A stretch of DNA of 64,000 nt from Burkholderia stabilis (GCF_001742165.1 NZ_CP016442.1:3658001-3722000); one strand, 5' to 3'; counted from the first letter of the stretch, positions 27,425 to 36,984 are shown. The notes: generated by a model from the letters alone, not told the origin. Translations and numbers: made by a program.

Positions 27425-28117
27425 TCAGCGCAGCGTGCGCGCGCCTTGCGGCGTGTCGAATTCGGCGACGAGCGCAGGCGGGCCGTCGCCGGTTTCGAGG
27501 TCGAGCAGGTGGGCGGCGCCGAGCCAGTCGAGCTGTTCGCGGATCGCGTCCGCCCGCGGGTGGACGCCCCTGAGCGATTTCAGCGCGACGCCGTCGTGCG
27601 GCAGCGATTCGGCCGGATGCTGCGCGCTGTCCCACTGGATCAGCGATGGCAAGAGGCCGTCGCCCGCGCCCTGCCAGGCGGGGAACGTGCCGTCGTCGGG
27701 CACCGTGAGGCCCCAGGAGAGGTCGCCGCGCCGCATCGCGATGACGGGCGGAATACGGGCCGGGTACTGGCTTTGCCACAGCGCGAGCTGGCGCGGGCGG
27801 TCGACGCGCGCGACCCAGTGCGCGAGGAACGGGCCCTGCGCGAGCCGGGCGTGGATCGCCGGATCGTCGAGCCCGAACAGCCGCGCACGCGGCGGCGTGT
27901 CGGCGTCGCCGGTGCCGGGTGCGTCGGGGTCGATCGCGATCACTTCGAGGTAGAGCCCGCCCCATGCGCCGAACAGCATATTGTGGGTCCGCATCAGCGG
28001 GTGCCGGCCGCCGCCGGCCGGTTCGATGCCGAGCGCGTCGGCGACGTGGCGCACGCCGTCGTCGAGCGTGCGCGCGGCGATCACGAGATGGTCGAGTGTC
28101 AGGGAGCGGGCTGGCAT
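27425..28117 (-). CDS. Glyoxalase-like VOC protein
   Basis: A 230-residue protein beginning LTLDHLVIAARTLDDGV, the start of a glyoxalase-like (PF13468-type) domain, with HNMLFGAWGGLYLEVIAIDP as the next strand and metal-site region. The VOC fold binds a divalent metal, and these larger members have no assigned reaction. It is the first gene of the minus-strand group and shares its upstream region with the MocR regulator, so it may be a direct target. The start was taken at the ATG at 28117. Confidence 0.82.
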   Translation of the reverse strand: MPARSLTLDHLVIAARTLDDGVRHVADALGIEPAGGGRHPLMRTHNMLFGAWGGLYLEVIAIDPDAPGTGDADTPPRARLFGLDDPAIHARLAQGPFLAHWVARVDRPRQLALWQSQYPARIPPVIAMRRGDLSWGLTVPDDGTFPAWQGAGDGLLPSLIQWDSAQHPAESLPHDGVALKSLRGVHPRADAIREQLDWLGAAHLLDLETGDGPPALVAEFDTPQGARTLR

Positions 28118-28271
28118 GAGCGGCGGTCGGAAAGCGAAAGTGTCATGGTAGGCGGGCGATGTACCGGGCGGCTGCCGGACCGGCCGGCGCACGGGTCGCG
28201 ATGCAGGCCGGCCGGCGCGGCTCCAGGTGCGGCGGGGCCGGAACGGCGGCCGCACGGTCGCCATTCCGGTC

Positions 28272-28334
28272 AACTGTAATCGTCGATACCGGCACAGTAA
28301 CGGTACAATCGGCGCGATAGCCTTCGGTACAGTT
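28272..28334. promoter_or_regulatory. Candidate MocR operator and promoter region
   Basis: Related 9-mers occur at GGCACAGTA (28291-28299), GGTACAATC (28302-28310) and GGTACAGTT (28326-28334), and an inverted AACTGTA at 28272-28278. MocR proteins bind direct repeats. GGTACAATC also holds a TACAAT -10 box (28304-28309), so one copy may be promoter rather than operator. Confidence 0.45.
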
Positions 28335-28347
28335 GGAGCTGCCGCCC

Positions 28348-29805
28348 ATGTCCACCGTCCCCCTTGCCCAGATTCCCGTGCCGCATGACACGGCCACGCT
28401 CACGCTCGTCGACCAGCTTGTCCAGTGGGCGCGGCGGCGCATCGACGAACGCGTGTTCCGTCCCGGCATGCGGATGCCGTCGATCCGCAAGCTCGCGCTC
28501 GACAAGAGCGTGTCGCGCTTCACCGTCGTCGAGGCGTACGAGCGCCTCGTCGCGCAGGGTTACCTCGATTCGCGGCGCGGCTCGGGATTCTACGTGCGCG
28601 AGCGCACGGCCGGCCCGCAGCCGGCCGACAACGTGGCGCGCGGGTCCGAAGCCGCGCCGGTGCACAACACGATCGACGTCGTCTGGCTGCTGCGCAACAT
28701 GCTGCACACCGTCAGCCCGGAAAAGGGGCCCGGTCTCGGCTACCTGCCGGGCCGCTGGCTCGACGGCGAGCTGATCACCGGCGCGCTGCGCGCGCTCGGG
28801 CGCCAGTCCGGCGCACAGATGCTCGGCTTCGGCACCGCGCAGGGCTTCCTGCCGCTGCGCCAGCAACTGCAGACGCGGCTCGCGGAAGTCGAGATCGGCG
28901 CGACGCCCGACCAGCTTGTGCTGGTATCGGGGATCACGCAGGCGATCGACCTGATCTCGCGAATCTACGTGCGTCCCGGCGACGCGGTGATCGTCGGCGA
29001 TCCGGCGTGGTTCCAGATGTTCGGCCGCTTCGCGTCGCAAGGCGCGCAGCTCGTCGGCATGCCGTACACGCCGGACGGCCCGGATCTCGATGCGCTCGAA
29101 ACGCTGGTGCAGATGTGGCGGCCGAAGATGCTCGTGATCAACTCGGTGCTGCAGAACCCGACCGGCACGTCGCTGTCGGCCGCGCAGGCGTTCCGGATCC
29201 TGAAGCTCGCGGAGGCGTACGACTTCCTCGTCGTCGAGGACGACGTGTATGGCGACCTGTGCCCGCCGAGCTATCCGGCCACGCGGCTCGCGAGCCTCGA
29301 TCAGCTGAAGCGCGTGATCTACCTCGGCAGCTTTTCGAAGACGCTTGCGGCGAACCTGCGGGTCGGCTACGTCGCGTGCGCGCCGGAGATCGCGAAGGCG
29401 ATCACCGATCAAAAGATGCTGGTCGGGATGACGACGCCCGAGCTCAACGAGCGCGTGCTGTACAAGATCCTGACCGAAGGGCATTACCGGCGCCATGTCG
29501 AACGGCTGCGCGCGCGCCTCGACGGCGTGCGCGACAAGACCGCGCGGATGCTCGAGCGCACGGGGCTCGGGCTCTTCACGATGCCGGCGGCCGGGATGTT
29601 TCTGTGGGCCGACACGGGCGTCGATTCGGACGCGCTCGCGGCCGCCGCGCACGAGGAGGGGTTCCTGCTGACGCCGGGCAGCCTGTTTTCGCCGCAGCAG
29701 TCGTCGTCGACGTGGACGCGCTTTAACGTCGCGAACTGCGGCGATCCGGCGTTGCCGGGGTTTCTCGCGCGCTATATCGATTCGGCGATGCGGCGGGCGT
29801 CGTGA
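28348..29805 (+). CDS. MocR-family regulator (GntR HTH plus aminotransferase domain)
   Basis: The 485-residue protein has an N-terminal GntR winged helix (about residues 20-90: MRMPSIRKLALDKSVSRFTVVEAYERL, described here by its outline, with YLDSRRGSGFYV as the wing). It is linked to a fold-type I aminotransferase domain with the PLP Lys in SFSKTLAANLRVGY. MocR proteins use PLP as an effector-binding cofactor. It diverges from the VOC/EamA/aminotransferase/RidA/PhzF group, which it probably controls. The ATG at 28348 was chosen over a TTG at 28333 lying in the repeat region. Confidence 0.9.
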   Translation: MSTVPLAQIPVPHDTATLTLVDQLVQWARRRIDERVFRPGMRMPSIRKLALDKSVSRFTVVEAYERLVAQGYLDSRRGSGFYVRERTAGPQPADNVARGSEAAPVHNTIDVVWLLRNMLHTVSPEKGPGLGYLPGRWLDGELITGALRALGRQSGAQMLGFGTAQGFLPLRQQLQTRLAEVEIGATPDQLVLVSGITQAIDLISRIYVRPGDAVIVGDPAWFQMFGRFASQGAQLVGMPYTPDGPDLDALETLVQMWRPKMLVINSVLQNPTGTSLSAAQAFRILKLAEAYDFLVVEDDVYGDLCPPSYPATRLASLDQLKRVIYLGSFSKTLAANLRVGYVACAPEIAKAITDQKMLVGMTTPELNERVLYKILTEGHYRRHVERLRARLDGVRDKTARMLERTGLGLFTMPAAGMFLWADTGVDSDALAAAAHEEGFLLTPGSLFSPQQSSSTWTRFNVANCGDPALPGFLARYIDSAMRRAS

Positions 29806-29968
29806 CGCGGCGCGGCCCGCCGGCCCTTGAAAACCCGCCGCCCGTCCCCAGATAGGCGCGCAAACCGCTTGCGCCGCCAGGCGGTCGTCCGTCACACGGG
29901 CTTGCCGGTATCGCGCGCCGGGCGCCTGCGCCACACCATTCAAGTTCAAGTAAGAGGAAACAGCATCC

Positions 29969-31867
29969 ATGGCACACGAAACGATGAGCTTTCAGGCAGA
30001 GGTCAAGCAACTCCTCCACCTGATGATTCATTCGCTCTACAGCAACAAGGAAATCTTCCTGCGCGAACTGGTGTCGAACGCGTCCGACGCGGCCGACAAG
30101 CTGCGTTTCGAAGGGCTCGCGAACAACGCGCTGTACGAGAGCGATCCGAACCTGCGCATCCGCATCGGCTACGACAAGGCCGCGCGCACGATCACGATCG
30201 ACGACAACGGCATCGGCATGAGCCGCGACGAGGCGATCGCGAACCTCGGCACGATCGCGCGTTCGGGCACCAAGGAATTCTTCACGAAGCTGTCCGGCGA
30301 CCAGCAGAAAGATGCGGCGCTGATCGGCCAGTTCGGCGTGGGCTTCTATTCGGGCTTCATCGTCGCGGACAGGATCACGGTCGAGACGCGCCGCGCCGGC
30401 CTGCCGGCGAACGAAGCCGTGCGCTGGGAAAGCGCGGGCGAAGGCGATTTCACGATCGACGCGATCGAGCGCGCGCAGCGCGGCACGACGATCACGCTGC
30501 ACCTGCGCGAAGGCGAGGACGAGCTGCTGTCGTCGCACCGCCTGAAGTCGATCATCCAGAAGTACTCCGACCACATCGCGCTGCCGATCCTGATGCAGCA
30601 GGAAGAATGGGATCAGGAAAAGGGCGAGATGGTCCTGAAGGACGAGGACGAGACCGTCAACCAGGCGAGCGCGCTGTGGACGCGTTCGAAGAGCGACGTC
30701 ACCGACGAGCAGTACACGCAGTTCTATCAGCACATCGCGCACGACCACCAGGAGCCGCTCACGTGGACGCATAACCGCGTCGAGGGCCGCAGCGAGTACA
30801 CGCAACTGCTGTTCGTGCCGGCGCACGCGCCGTTCGACCTGTGGAACCGCGACTATCGCGGCGGCCTGAAGCTGTACGTGAAGCGCGTGTTCATCATGGA
30901 CGACGCCGAGCAGCTGCTGCCGCAATACCTGCGCTTCGTGAAGGGCGTCGTCGATTCGGCCGACCTGCCGCTGAACGTGTCGCGCGAAATCCTGCAGGAA
31001 AGCCGCGACGTGAAGGCGATCCGCGAAGGCGTGACGAAGCGCGCGCTGTCGATGCTCGAAGAGCTCGCGAACGCGGAAGAAGATGCCGGCAAGGAGAAGT
31101 ACAAGACGTTCTGGGGCGCGTTCGGCCAGGTGCTGAAGGAAGGCCTCGGCGAAGATCACGCGAACCGCGAGCGCATCGCGAAGCTGCTGCGCTTCACGTC
31201 GACGCACGGCGACACCGACGCGCAGGACGTGTCGCTCGCCGACTACGTGTCGCGCATGAAGCCCGAGCAAAGCAGGATCTACTACGTGACGGCCGATACG
31301 TGGCTGGCCGCGAAGAACAGCCCGCATCTCGAGGTGTTCCGCAAGAAGGGCGTCGAGGTGCTGCTGCTGACCGACCGCGTCGACGAATGGATGCTGTCGT
31401 TCCTCAACGAATTCGACGGCAAGCCGCTGGCGAGCGTTGCGCGCGGCGATCTCGATCTCGGCGAGCTGAACGACGAGGAGAAGAAGGCGCAGGAAGAAGC
31501 GGGCGAAGCGATCAAGCCGGTGGTCGAGAAGATGAAGGAAGCGCTCGGCGACAAGGTGAAGGAAGTGCGCGTCACGTTCCGCCTGACCGATTCGCCGTCG
31601 TGCCTCGTCGCGGACGACAACGACATGAGCGGCTACCTGCAGCGGATGCTGAAGGCGGCCGGCCAGAACGCGCCGGCGATGCAGCCGATCCTCGAGATCA
31701 ATCCGGAGCATGCGCTCGTGAAGCAGCTGAAGGCCGACAGCGCCGATTTCGGCGACTGGTGCCATCTGCTGTTCGATCAGGCGCTGCTGGCCGAAGGCGG
31801 CATGCTCGACGATCCGGCGAGCTTCGTGAAGCGGACCAACGCGCTGCTGCTGTCGCGGGCCGCGTGA
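29969..31867 (+). CDS. htpG: Molecular chaperone HtpG (bacterial Hsp90)
   Basis: A 632-residue Hsp90. The N-terminal GHKL ATPase carries [25 protein letters not shown] and [11 protein letters not shown]. The middle domain follows ([24 protein letters not shown]), and the C-terminal dimerisation domain closes. It refolds and remodels client proteins in the cytosol, usually with DnaK. The length is that of E. coli HtpG. The upstream ribosome site is AGAGGAA. The stop codon overlaps a GTG that could start ubiC, so ubiC is coupled to it. No heat-shock promoter was recognised. Confidence 0.97.
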   Translation: MAHETMSFQAEVKQLLHLMIHSLYSNKEIFLRELVSNASDAADKLRFEGLANNALYESDPNLRIRIGYDKAARTITIDDNGIGMSRDEAIANLGTIARSGTKEFFTKLSGDQQKDAALIGQFGVGFYSGFIVADRITVETRRAGLPANEAVRWESAGEGDFTIDAIERAQRGTTITLHLREGEDELLSSHRLKSIIQKYSDHIALPILMQQEEWDQEKGEMVLKDEDETVNQASALWTRSKSDVTDEQYTQFYQHIAHDHQEPLTWTHNRVEGRSEYTQLLFVPAHAPFDLWNRDYRGGLKLYVKRVFIMDDAEQLLPQYLRFVKGVVDSADLPLNVSREILQESRDVKAIREGVTKRALSMLEELANAEEDAGKEKYKTFWGAFGQVLKEGLGEDHANRERIAKLLRFTSTHGDTDAQDVSLADYVSRMKPEQSRIYYVTADTWLAAKNSPHLEVFRKKGVEVLLLTDRVDEWMLSFLNEFDGKPLASVARGDLDLGELNDEEKKAQEEAGEAIKPVVEKMKEALGDKVKEVRVTFRLTDSPSCLVADDNDMSGYLQRMLKAAGQNAPAMQPILEINPEHALVKQLKADSADFGDWCHLLFDQALLAEGGMLDDPASFVKRTNALLLSRAA

Positions 31868-31875
31868 ACGCACGC

Positions 31876-32472
31876 ATGCGATTCGACGGCGCCCAGGCCG
31901 GCTGGCGCGAGACGCCGCGGCCTGGCTGCACGCTCGATCAGCGCGACTGGCTGACGCGCGGCGGATCGCTGACCGCGCATCTCGCGCGGCTCGGCCGCGT
32001 GAACGTGCGCGTGACGCGCGAGGCCGTCGATTGTCCGTGGTTCGACGAGCCCGACGCGCTCGCCAGTTCGCCGCGTGCGCCGATGTGGGTGCGCGAGGTG
32101 ATCCTGTCGGTCGACGACGTGCCGTACGTCGCCGCGCACAGCATCGCGCCGCTCGCCGCAAGCAAGGGCGTGTGGCAGGCGATGCGGCGGCTGCGCACGC
32201 GGCCGCTCGCCGAGCTGCTGTACAGCGATCCGCAGGTCGAGCGCTCGGCGCTGGTCAGCCGGCGGGTGATCGCCGGCCATCCGTTGTATGCGCTCGCGAC
32301 GCATGCGCTGCAGGGCGCGCGAGCGCCGCACGCGTTCGCCGCGCGGCGCTCGGTGTTCCAGCGTCACGGCAAACCGTTGATGGTGACCGAGTGCATGCTG
32401 CCGGCGCTGTGGCGTCATCTCGCCGTGCACGGCGACGGGCTGCGTTCGGGTGGCGCGGGCGGAGGCGCGTGA
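31876..32472 (+). CDS. ubiC: Chorismate lyase (chorismate-pyruvate lyase)
   Basis: A 198-residue protein with the UbiC fold features: [16 protein letters not shown] near the start, [13 protein letters not shown] with the Arg that contacts product, and a C-terminal [10 protein letters not shown] with the Glu used in catalysis. It cleaves chorismate to 4-hydroxybenzoate and pyruvate, the first committed step of ubiquinone synthesis. The ATG at 31876 was preferred; the GTG at 31864 overlapping the htpG stop would add four residues. It overlaps the next gene by one base (TGATG). Confidence 0.9.
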   Translation: MRFDGAQAGWRETPRPGCTLDQRDWLTRGGSLTAHLARLGRVNVRVTREAVDCPWFDEPDALASSPRAPMWVREVILSVDDVPYVAAHSIAPLAASKGVWQAMRRLRTRPLAELLYSDPQVERSALVSRRVIAGHPLYALATHALQGARAPHAFAARRSVFQRHGKPLMVTECMLPALWRHLAVHGDGLRSGGAGGGA

Positions 32473-32948
32473 TGTTGCAGGGCTTCGGGCCCGTGGTCGG
32501 GCCGAATACGCACACGATGATCCTCGGCAGCTTTCCAGGCGAGGCGTCGCTCGACGCCGCGCAGTATTACGCGCATCCGCGCAATCAGTTCTGGCGGTTG
32601 CTTGGTACGGTGCTCGGCGAGCCTCAACTGCACGAGCTGGCTTATGAGGCGCGGCTCGAACGCGTGCTGGTTCATGGAATCGGCATCTGGGACGTGCTTG
32701 CCGCGTGCCATCGCGAAGGCAGCCTCGATTCGGCGATCCGCAACGCGGAGCCGAACGATTTCGATTCGCTGAGGGCGCATGCGCCGTTGCTGAGGCGCGT
32801 GTGCTTCAACGGCAAGACGGCGGGGCGGTTTGCCGAGGTGATCGGCAAGGCAGGGTACGAGACGCTCGTGCTGCCTTCGTCGAGCCCGGCGAATGCGATG
32901 CTGTCGTTCGAGCAGAAGCTTGCGCAGTGGCGGGGGATTCGCGGTTGA
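32472..32948 (+). CDS. Uracil-DNA-glycosylase superfamily protein, DNA-deoxyinosine glycosylase-like
   Basis: The 158-residue protein matches the family 6 (HDG/MUG-like) UDG superfamily: MILGSFPGEASLDAAQYYA (motif 1 region), YYAHPRNQFWRLLG, GIGIWDVL, and LPSSSPANA as the motif 2 loop with Ser-Pro-Ala-Asn. Such enzymes remove hypoxanthine or uracil from deaminated DNA. The start overlaps the ubiC stop (TGATG), so expression is coupled. There is no signal peptide. Confidence 0.85.
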   Translation: MLQGFGPVVGPNTHTMILGSFPGEASLDAAQYYAHPRNQFWRLLGTVLGEPQLHELAYEARLERVLVHGIGIWDVLAACHREGSLDSAIRNAEPNDFDSLRAHAPLLRRVCFNGKTAGRFAEVIGKAGYETLVLPSSSPANAMLSFEQKLAQWRGIRG

Positions 32949-32987
32949 TGCAAGCCTGATTGCCGGGGAGCGCGACGCTCCCGACGC

Positions 32988-33242
32988 TCAATCGTCCTTG
33001 CCCCATCTCCACCTGGGCTTCTCGCCCTTGATCCAGCACACGGCGATCAATATCGCGGATAGCACGACGATGCATGCGCCGTACGCGAACGGCGACTCGT
33101 TCGGCGGCAGCAGCCACGCGCTCGCGACGATCCCGATCAGAAACAGCAGCAGCACGACCCAGCCCTGCCACGCGACCGGCAACCCCCATCCCCATCCGTA
33201 GCGTTTCGCCGGGAACCAGACCTTCCTGTCGTTCGAGGCCAT
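32988..33242 (-). CDS. Small membrane protein of unknown function
   Basis: An 84-residue protein with a Trp-rich N terminus (VWFPAKRYGWGWGLPVAWQGW), two TM helices (about 26-46 and 53-70) and a basic Trp/Lys tail ending in KDD. I recognise no domain; similar Trp-rich two-helix proteins occur in Burkholderia. It is on the minus strand, 14 bases beyond the toxin gene, so it could be co-transcribed with the toxin-antitoxin pair. Confidence 0.65.
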   Translation of the reverse strand: MASNDRKVWFPAKRYGWGWGLPVAWQGWVVLLLFLIGIVASAWLLPPNESPFAYGACIVVLSAILIAVCWIKGEKPRWRWGKDD

Positions 33243-33256
33243 GAGATCTCTCGTCG

Positions 33257-33565
33257 TCAGTGGTAGTCGCTTTCTCTCTGGTGGCGCACTGCGAGAATCG
33301 TCACGGTCCGGCTGTCATCGATCTCGAACAGTGCGACATAGCCCGATGCGCCGAAGGGAATGATCAATTCACGTAGAAATGGCATCGAAGGATGGACTTT
33401 ACGGCAGGTGAAGGGTGACGATTCGAGCGTGGCGATTCCGGATGCGATGGCCGCCAGTGCACGTTCGGCGCGTTCGACCTCTGCATCGTCGCGATCGACG
33501 ACGAATTCATAGAGCCGGTCCAGATCATCCGATGCCGCGAGCGTGAAGCGAACCGTATAGGTCAT
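33257..33565 (-). CDS. RelE/ParE-family toxin
   Basis: A 102-residue protein of the ParE/RelE fold: YTVRFTLAASDDLDRLYEFV at the start, ALAAIASGIATLESSPFTCRK, and LRELIIPFGASGYVALFEID followed by VTILAVRHQRESDY. RelE-like toxins cut mRNA at the ribosome and ParE-like toxins inhibit gyrase; this sequence does not decide between them, although the HQRESDYH ending is usual for ParE-like members. It overlaps the antitoxin by four bases (ATGA). Confidence 0.88.
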   Translation of the reverse strand: MTYTVRFTLAASDDLDRLYEFVVDRDDAEVERAERALAAIASGIATLESSPFTCRKVHPSMPFLRELIIPFGASGYVALFEIDDSRTVTILAVRHQRESDYH

Positions 33566-33840
33566 CGAGCTGGCCGCTTCCTGTCACGCAGCGTGTCGAG
33601 CCGTCGACCCAATCGCTCCAGCACTTCGGATGACGACACATACTCGCCAGTACGTCGGGCTTCGTCGCGCGATGCGATGCCGCGTGCGATAAATTCGCTT
33701 TGGAGACGGCGGCGTTCGATACCTTCGCGGATCGATTGCTCGACGAAGCTCGACAGGGTTTCACCTTCCTGAAGGACGTTTTCGGCGGCGTCGCGCAGTT
33801 CCGGCTCGACGCGCACGGACGGAAAAGTAGCGGTTTTCAT
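33562..33840 (-). CDS. Antitoxin, ribbon-helix-helix type
   Basis: A 92-residue protein with an N-terminal ribbon-helix-helix-like strand (ATFPSVRVEPELRDAAENVL) and helix pair (GETLSSFVEQSIREGIERR), then an Arg/Glu-rich C-terminal part that would wrap the toxin. Start at 33840: GAGG lies six bases upstream, while the adjacent ATG at 33843 is too close. It is first in the operon and probably represses it by binding the palindrome at 33853-33872. Confidence 0.85.
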   Translation of the reverse strand: MKTATFPSVRVEPELRDAAENVLQEGETLSSFVEQSIREGIERRRLQSEFIARGIASRDEARRTGEYVSSSEVLERLGRRLDTLRDRKRPAR

Positions 33841-33852
33841 CATGAGCCTCAT

Positions 33853-33872
33853 TGCATCGCAATTGCGATGCA
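33853..33872. promoter_or_regulatory. Toxin-antitoxin operator, perfect 20-base palindrome
   Basis: TGCATCGCAATTGCGATGCA reads the same on both strands. It begins 13 bases upstream of the antitoxin start, the usual place for autoregulation of such operons. Confidence 0.72.
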
Positions 33873-34017
33873 TTATCGTCTACGACGTCGTCGGGTGCAA
33901 GTCGGCTGATTGGCCAATCGGCGCAGCGGCACCGTGTCTGCCGTCCACACGGCCGCCACCCCGCACCAATGCTATCCTCTCGTCCGCTCATCCAGCCTCA
34001 CCCAGCGAGATTCAATC

Positions 34018-34935
34018 ATGACCCGACTGATCAAGCGCGCGTCCGCCGAGGCGCGCGCGTTCAAGCAAAACAAGCCATCGGCCTACAACGGCTCCGAAAA
34101 ACTCCAGCCGTCGCGCGTGAAGCGCCGCCCGGAGATCGACGAACACGACGACGTGCCGGTGCTCGAAGCACCGCGCAAGCCGCGTTTCGCGCCGGTCACG
34201 TTCTCGGAAGAGCGTGGCGTGCGTTTCCTGCACTTCGGTACCGAGTGGGTGCAGGGTGCGATGCGGATCTCGAAGCCGCTGCATATCGAACTCGAATACG
34301 CGCAGCAGATGATGGCGTGGCTGCTGTTCCTCGAAACGCCCGAGCGGATCGTCCAGCTCGGGCTCGGCACCGGCGCGCTGACCAAGTTTTCGCACCGCTT
34401 CCTGCCGCAAGCGAAGGTCGAGGCCGTCGAACTGAACCCGGCGGTGATCGTCGCGGCCCGCACGATGTTCGCGCTGCCGCCCGACGATGCGCGCCTCGTC
34501 GTGCACGAAGCCGACGCGTGGGATTTCGTCAACGACGCAGCCAACCGCGGCACGACGGGCGCGATCCAGATCGACCTGTACGACGCGACCGCGCGCGGCC
34601 CCGTGCTCGACAGCGTCGCGTTCTACCGTGCGGTGCGTGGCTGCCTCGCCGATGCGGGCATCGCGACGATCAACCTGTTCGGCGATCATCCGAGCTTCGT
34701 ACGCAACATGAAGCACCTGAACGCGGCGTTCGATCACCGCGTGATCGCGCTGCCCGAAGTGCACGACGGCAACCGGATCGCGATCGCGTTCTCGGGCCCC
34801 GCGCTCGACGTGCCGTTCGCGCAACTCGACGCGCGTGCCGCGCTGATCGAAGACACGCTCAAGCTGCCCGCGCGCAAGTGGGTGAAAGCTTTGAAAGAAA
34901 CGACCGGCGCACGCGATACCTCGTTCGCGATCTGA
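34018..34935 (+). CDS. Spermidine synthase-like methyltransferase-fold protein
   Basis: A 305-residue protein. The Rossmann motif IVQLGLGTGALTKFSHRFL is followed by EAVELNPAVIVAAR (acidic strand end) and IQIDLYDATARGPVLDS, as in SpeE-family proteins. The N-terminal ~75 residues are basic and differ from classical SpeE, so a polyamine substrate is not certain; many such Burkholderia proteins are uncharacterised. It is transcribed away from the toxin-antitoxin operon as a single gene. The ATG at 34018 is the only plausible start. Confidence 0.8.
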   Translation: MTRLIKRASAEARAFKQNKPSAYNGSEKLQPSRVKRRPEIDEHDDVPVLEAPRKPRFAPVTFSEERGVRFLHFGTEWVQGAMRISKPLHIELEYAQQMMAWLLFLETPERIVQLGLGTGALTKFSHRFLPQAKVEAVELNPAVIVAARTMFALPPDDARLVVHEADAWDFVNDAANRGTTGAIQIDLYDATARGPVLDSVAFYRAVRGCLADAGIATINLFGDHPSFVRNMKHLNAAFDHRVIALPEVHDGNRIAIAFSGPALDVPFAQLDARAALIEDTLKLPARKWVKALKETTGARDTSFAI

Positions 34936-35134
34936 CGCTTCATGCACCGGCCGCATGCCGGTGCAACCGCGTGACAAGGGGCGGATCACCTCGGGTTCGC
35001 CCCCGCTTGACCGCGTGCTCGCGGCTCCTATACTGGCGCGAAGCCAGGGGAGCCGCAGCTTACCCGTTTTGCCGCTCCTCTCGGCGCCGTACCCGCTCAA
35101 CAAGATCGATAACCGGGAAAGAAGAGGAGACGTC

Positions 35135-35377
35135 ATGGCTCACGATGCCGACGCCAACAGGGCTGCCAAGCGCTGGCTCTGGCTGCTGGTACTGCCGCTG
35201 ATCGCGATGGTCTGGGTGCCGTCGTACAGCAAGATCGAACCGCAATGGTTGGGTTTTCCGTTTTTCTACTGGTACCAGCTGCTTTGGGTCTTCATTAGCG
35301 CGGTGATCACCGCGTTCGTGTACTACAAGACCAAGAACGCATGGAAGGCGAGCGGCCCGCAGGGAGGTGCGCGATGA
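35135..35377 (+). CDS. DUF3311-domain small membrane subunit of a symporter
   Basis: An 80-residue protein with two TM helices (about 14-31 and 42-66) and the DUF3311 segment FPFFYWYQLLWVFISAVITA. DUF3311 proteins are encoded directly before sodium:solute symporters and are thought to be accessory subunits, similar to YhdT before PanF. It overlaps the symporter by four bases (ATGA). GAAGAGGAG precedes the ATG. Confidence 0.85.
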   Translation: MAHDADANRAAKRWLWLLVLPLIAMVWVPSYSKIEPQWLGFPFFYWYQLLWVFISAVITAFVYYKTKNAWKASGPQGGAR

Positions 35378-36924
35378 ATCTCGGCGCAACCTTCGTCTTC
35401 GTCCTGCTTTTCATCGGCGTCACGATCATCGGTTTCCTGGCCGCGAACTGGCGTCGCGGCGATCTCGCGCATCTCGACGAATGGGGCCTCGGCGGACGCC
35501 GCTTCGGCACGATCGTCACGTGGTTCCTGCTCGGCGGCGATCTTTATACGGCGTACACGTTCGTCGCGGTACCCGCGCTCGTGTTCGGCGCCGGCGCGAT
35601 GGGTTTCTTCGCGCTGCCGTACACGATCCTGATCTATCCGTTCGCGTTCGTCGTGTTCCCGAAGCTGTGGAGCATCGCGAAGCGGCACGGCTACGTGACG
35701 TCCGCCGACTTCGTCAACGCGCGCTACGGCAGCCGGATGCTCGCGCTCGCGATCGCGGTGACGGGCATTGTCGCGACGATGCCGTACATCGCGCTGCAGC
35801 TCGTCGGCATCGAAGTGGTGATCGGCGCGCTCGGCTTCGATACGACCGGCTTCGTCGGCGACCTGCCGCTGATCATCGCGTTCGCGATCCTCGCCGCCTA
35901 CACGTACACGTCGGGGCTGCGCGCGCCCGCGATGATCGCGATCGTGAAGGACATCCTGATCTACATCACGATCGCTGCGGCGGTCATCGTGATTCCCGCG
36001 AAGCTCGGCGGCTTCGGGCACATCTTCTCGAGCGTGCCGGCCGCGAAGCTGCTGCTGAAGGCGCCCGACGCGACGAGCCTGAATGGCTACAGCGCGTACG
36101 CGACGCTCGCGATCGGTTCGGCGCTCGCGCTGTTCCTGTATCCGCACTCGGTCACGGCGATCCTGTCGTCGTCGTCCGGCAACTCGATCCGCCGCAACAT
36201 GGCGATGCTGCCCGCGTACTCGTTCGTGCTCGGCCTGCTCGCGCTGCTCGGCTACATGGCGCTCGCGTCCGGCGTGAAGGACATGCCGCAGTACGCGCCG
36301 TACTTCAAGGCGTTCGGCCCGAACTTCGCGGTGCCCGCGCTGTTCCTCGAGTATTTCCCGTCGTGGTTCGTCGGCGTCGCGTTCGCGGCGATCGGCATCG
36401 GCGCGCTGGTGCCGGCGGCGATCATGTCGATCGCGGCCGCGAACCTGTACACGCGCAACATCCACCGCGAGTTCGTGAACCGCAACATGACGCACGAGCA
36501 GGAGACGCACGTCGCGAAGCTCGTGTCGCTGATCGTGAAGGTCGGCGCGGTCGCGTTCATCCTCGGGCTGCCGCTGACCTATGCGATCCAGCTGCAGTTG
36601 CTCGGCGGGATCTGGATCATCCAGACGCTGCCGGCGATCGTGCTCGGCCTGTACACGCGCATGCTCGACCATCGCGGCCTGCTGGCCGGCTGGGCGGCAG
36701 GCATCGTGTGCGGCACGTGGATGGCGATCTCGCTGAAGCTGGCCGGGTCGATCTTCACGATCCACCTGTTCGGCCTCGCAATTCCGGGCTACGCAGCCGT
36801 GTGGTCGCTGATCGTGAACCTGGTGGTGTCGGTGGCGGTGAGCGTGCTGGTGCGCGTGATGGGCATGGCGCATGCGGAGGATCGCACGCGGCCGGAGGAT
36901 TATTTCGACGTCGTCGAGAACTGA
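35374..36924 (+). CDS. Sodium:solute symporter (MctP-like)
   Basis: A 516-residue membrane protein with about 13 TM helices and SSS-family features: WGLGGRRFGTIVTWFLLGGD, GYVTSADFVNARYGSR and ALVPAAIMSIAAANLYTRNI. It takes up a carboxylate or related solute with a cation. Homologues paired with DUF3311 proteins include monocarboxylate permease MctP; the substrate here is not established. Start at 35374, after AGGGAGG. It is followed by an intrinsic terminator at 36956-36984. Confidence 0.88.
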   Translation: MNLGATFVFVLLFIGVTIIGFLAANWRRGDLAHLDEWGLGGRRFGTIVTWFLLGGDLYTAYTFVAVPALVFGAGAMGFFALPYTILIYPFAFVVFPKLWSIAKRHGYVTSADFVNARYGSRMLALAIAVTGIVATMPYIALQLVGIEVVIGALGFDTTGFVGDLPLIIAFAILAAYTYTSGLRAPAMIAIVKDILIYITIAAAVIVIPAKLGGFGHIFSSVPAAKLLLKAPDATSLNGYSAYATLAIGSALALFLYPHSVTAILSSSSGNSIRRNMAMLPAYSFVLGLLALLGYMALASGVKDMPQYAPYFKAFGPNFAVPALFLEYFPSWFVGVAFAAIGIGALVPAAIMSIAAANLYTRNIHREFVNRNMTHEQETHVAKLVSLIVKVGAVAFILGLPLTYAIQLQLLGGIWIIQTLPAIVLGLYTRMLDHRGLLAGWAAGIVCGTWMAISLKLAGSIFTIHLFGLAIPGYAAVWSLIVNLVVSVAVSVLVRVMGMAHAEDRTRPEDYFDVVEN

Positions 36925-36955
36925 TCGCCGCCGCTTCTGTTGCAGTTTCGACACG

Positions 36956-36984
36956 ACGCCCGCGACGCAAGTCGCGGGCGTTTT
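36956..36984 (+). terminator. Intrinsic terminator after the symporter
   Basis: The perfect 11-base stem ACGCCCGCGAC/GTCGCGGGCGT has the loop GCAA and a TTTT tail. Confidence 0.85.

Noticed and set aside
26469..27965. Long 498-codon version of the EamA gene
   Set aside because: The extra N-terminal ~195 codons are a shadow of the VOC gene. The membrane protein begins at 27377.
30841..31863. Upstream open frame leading into ubiC
   Set aside because: Shadow of htpG; the lyase starts at 31876.
29723..32161. 812-codon open frame opposite htpG
   Set aside because: Shadow of htpG; no recognisable domain.
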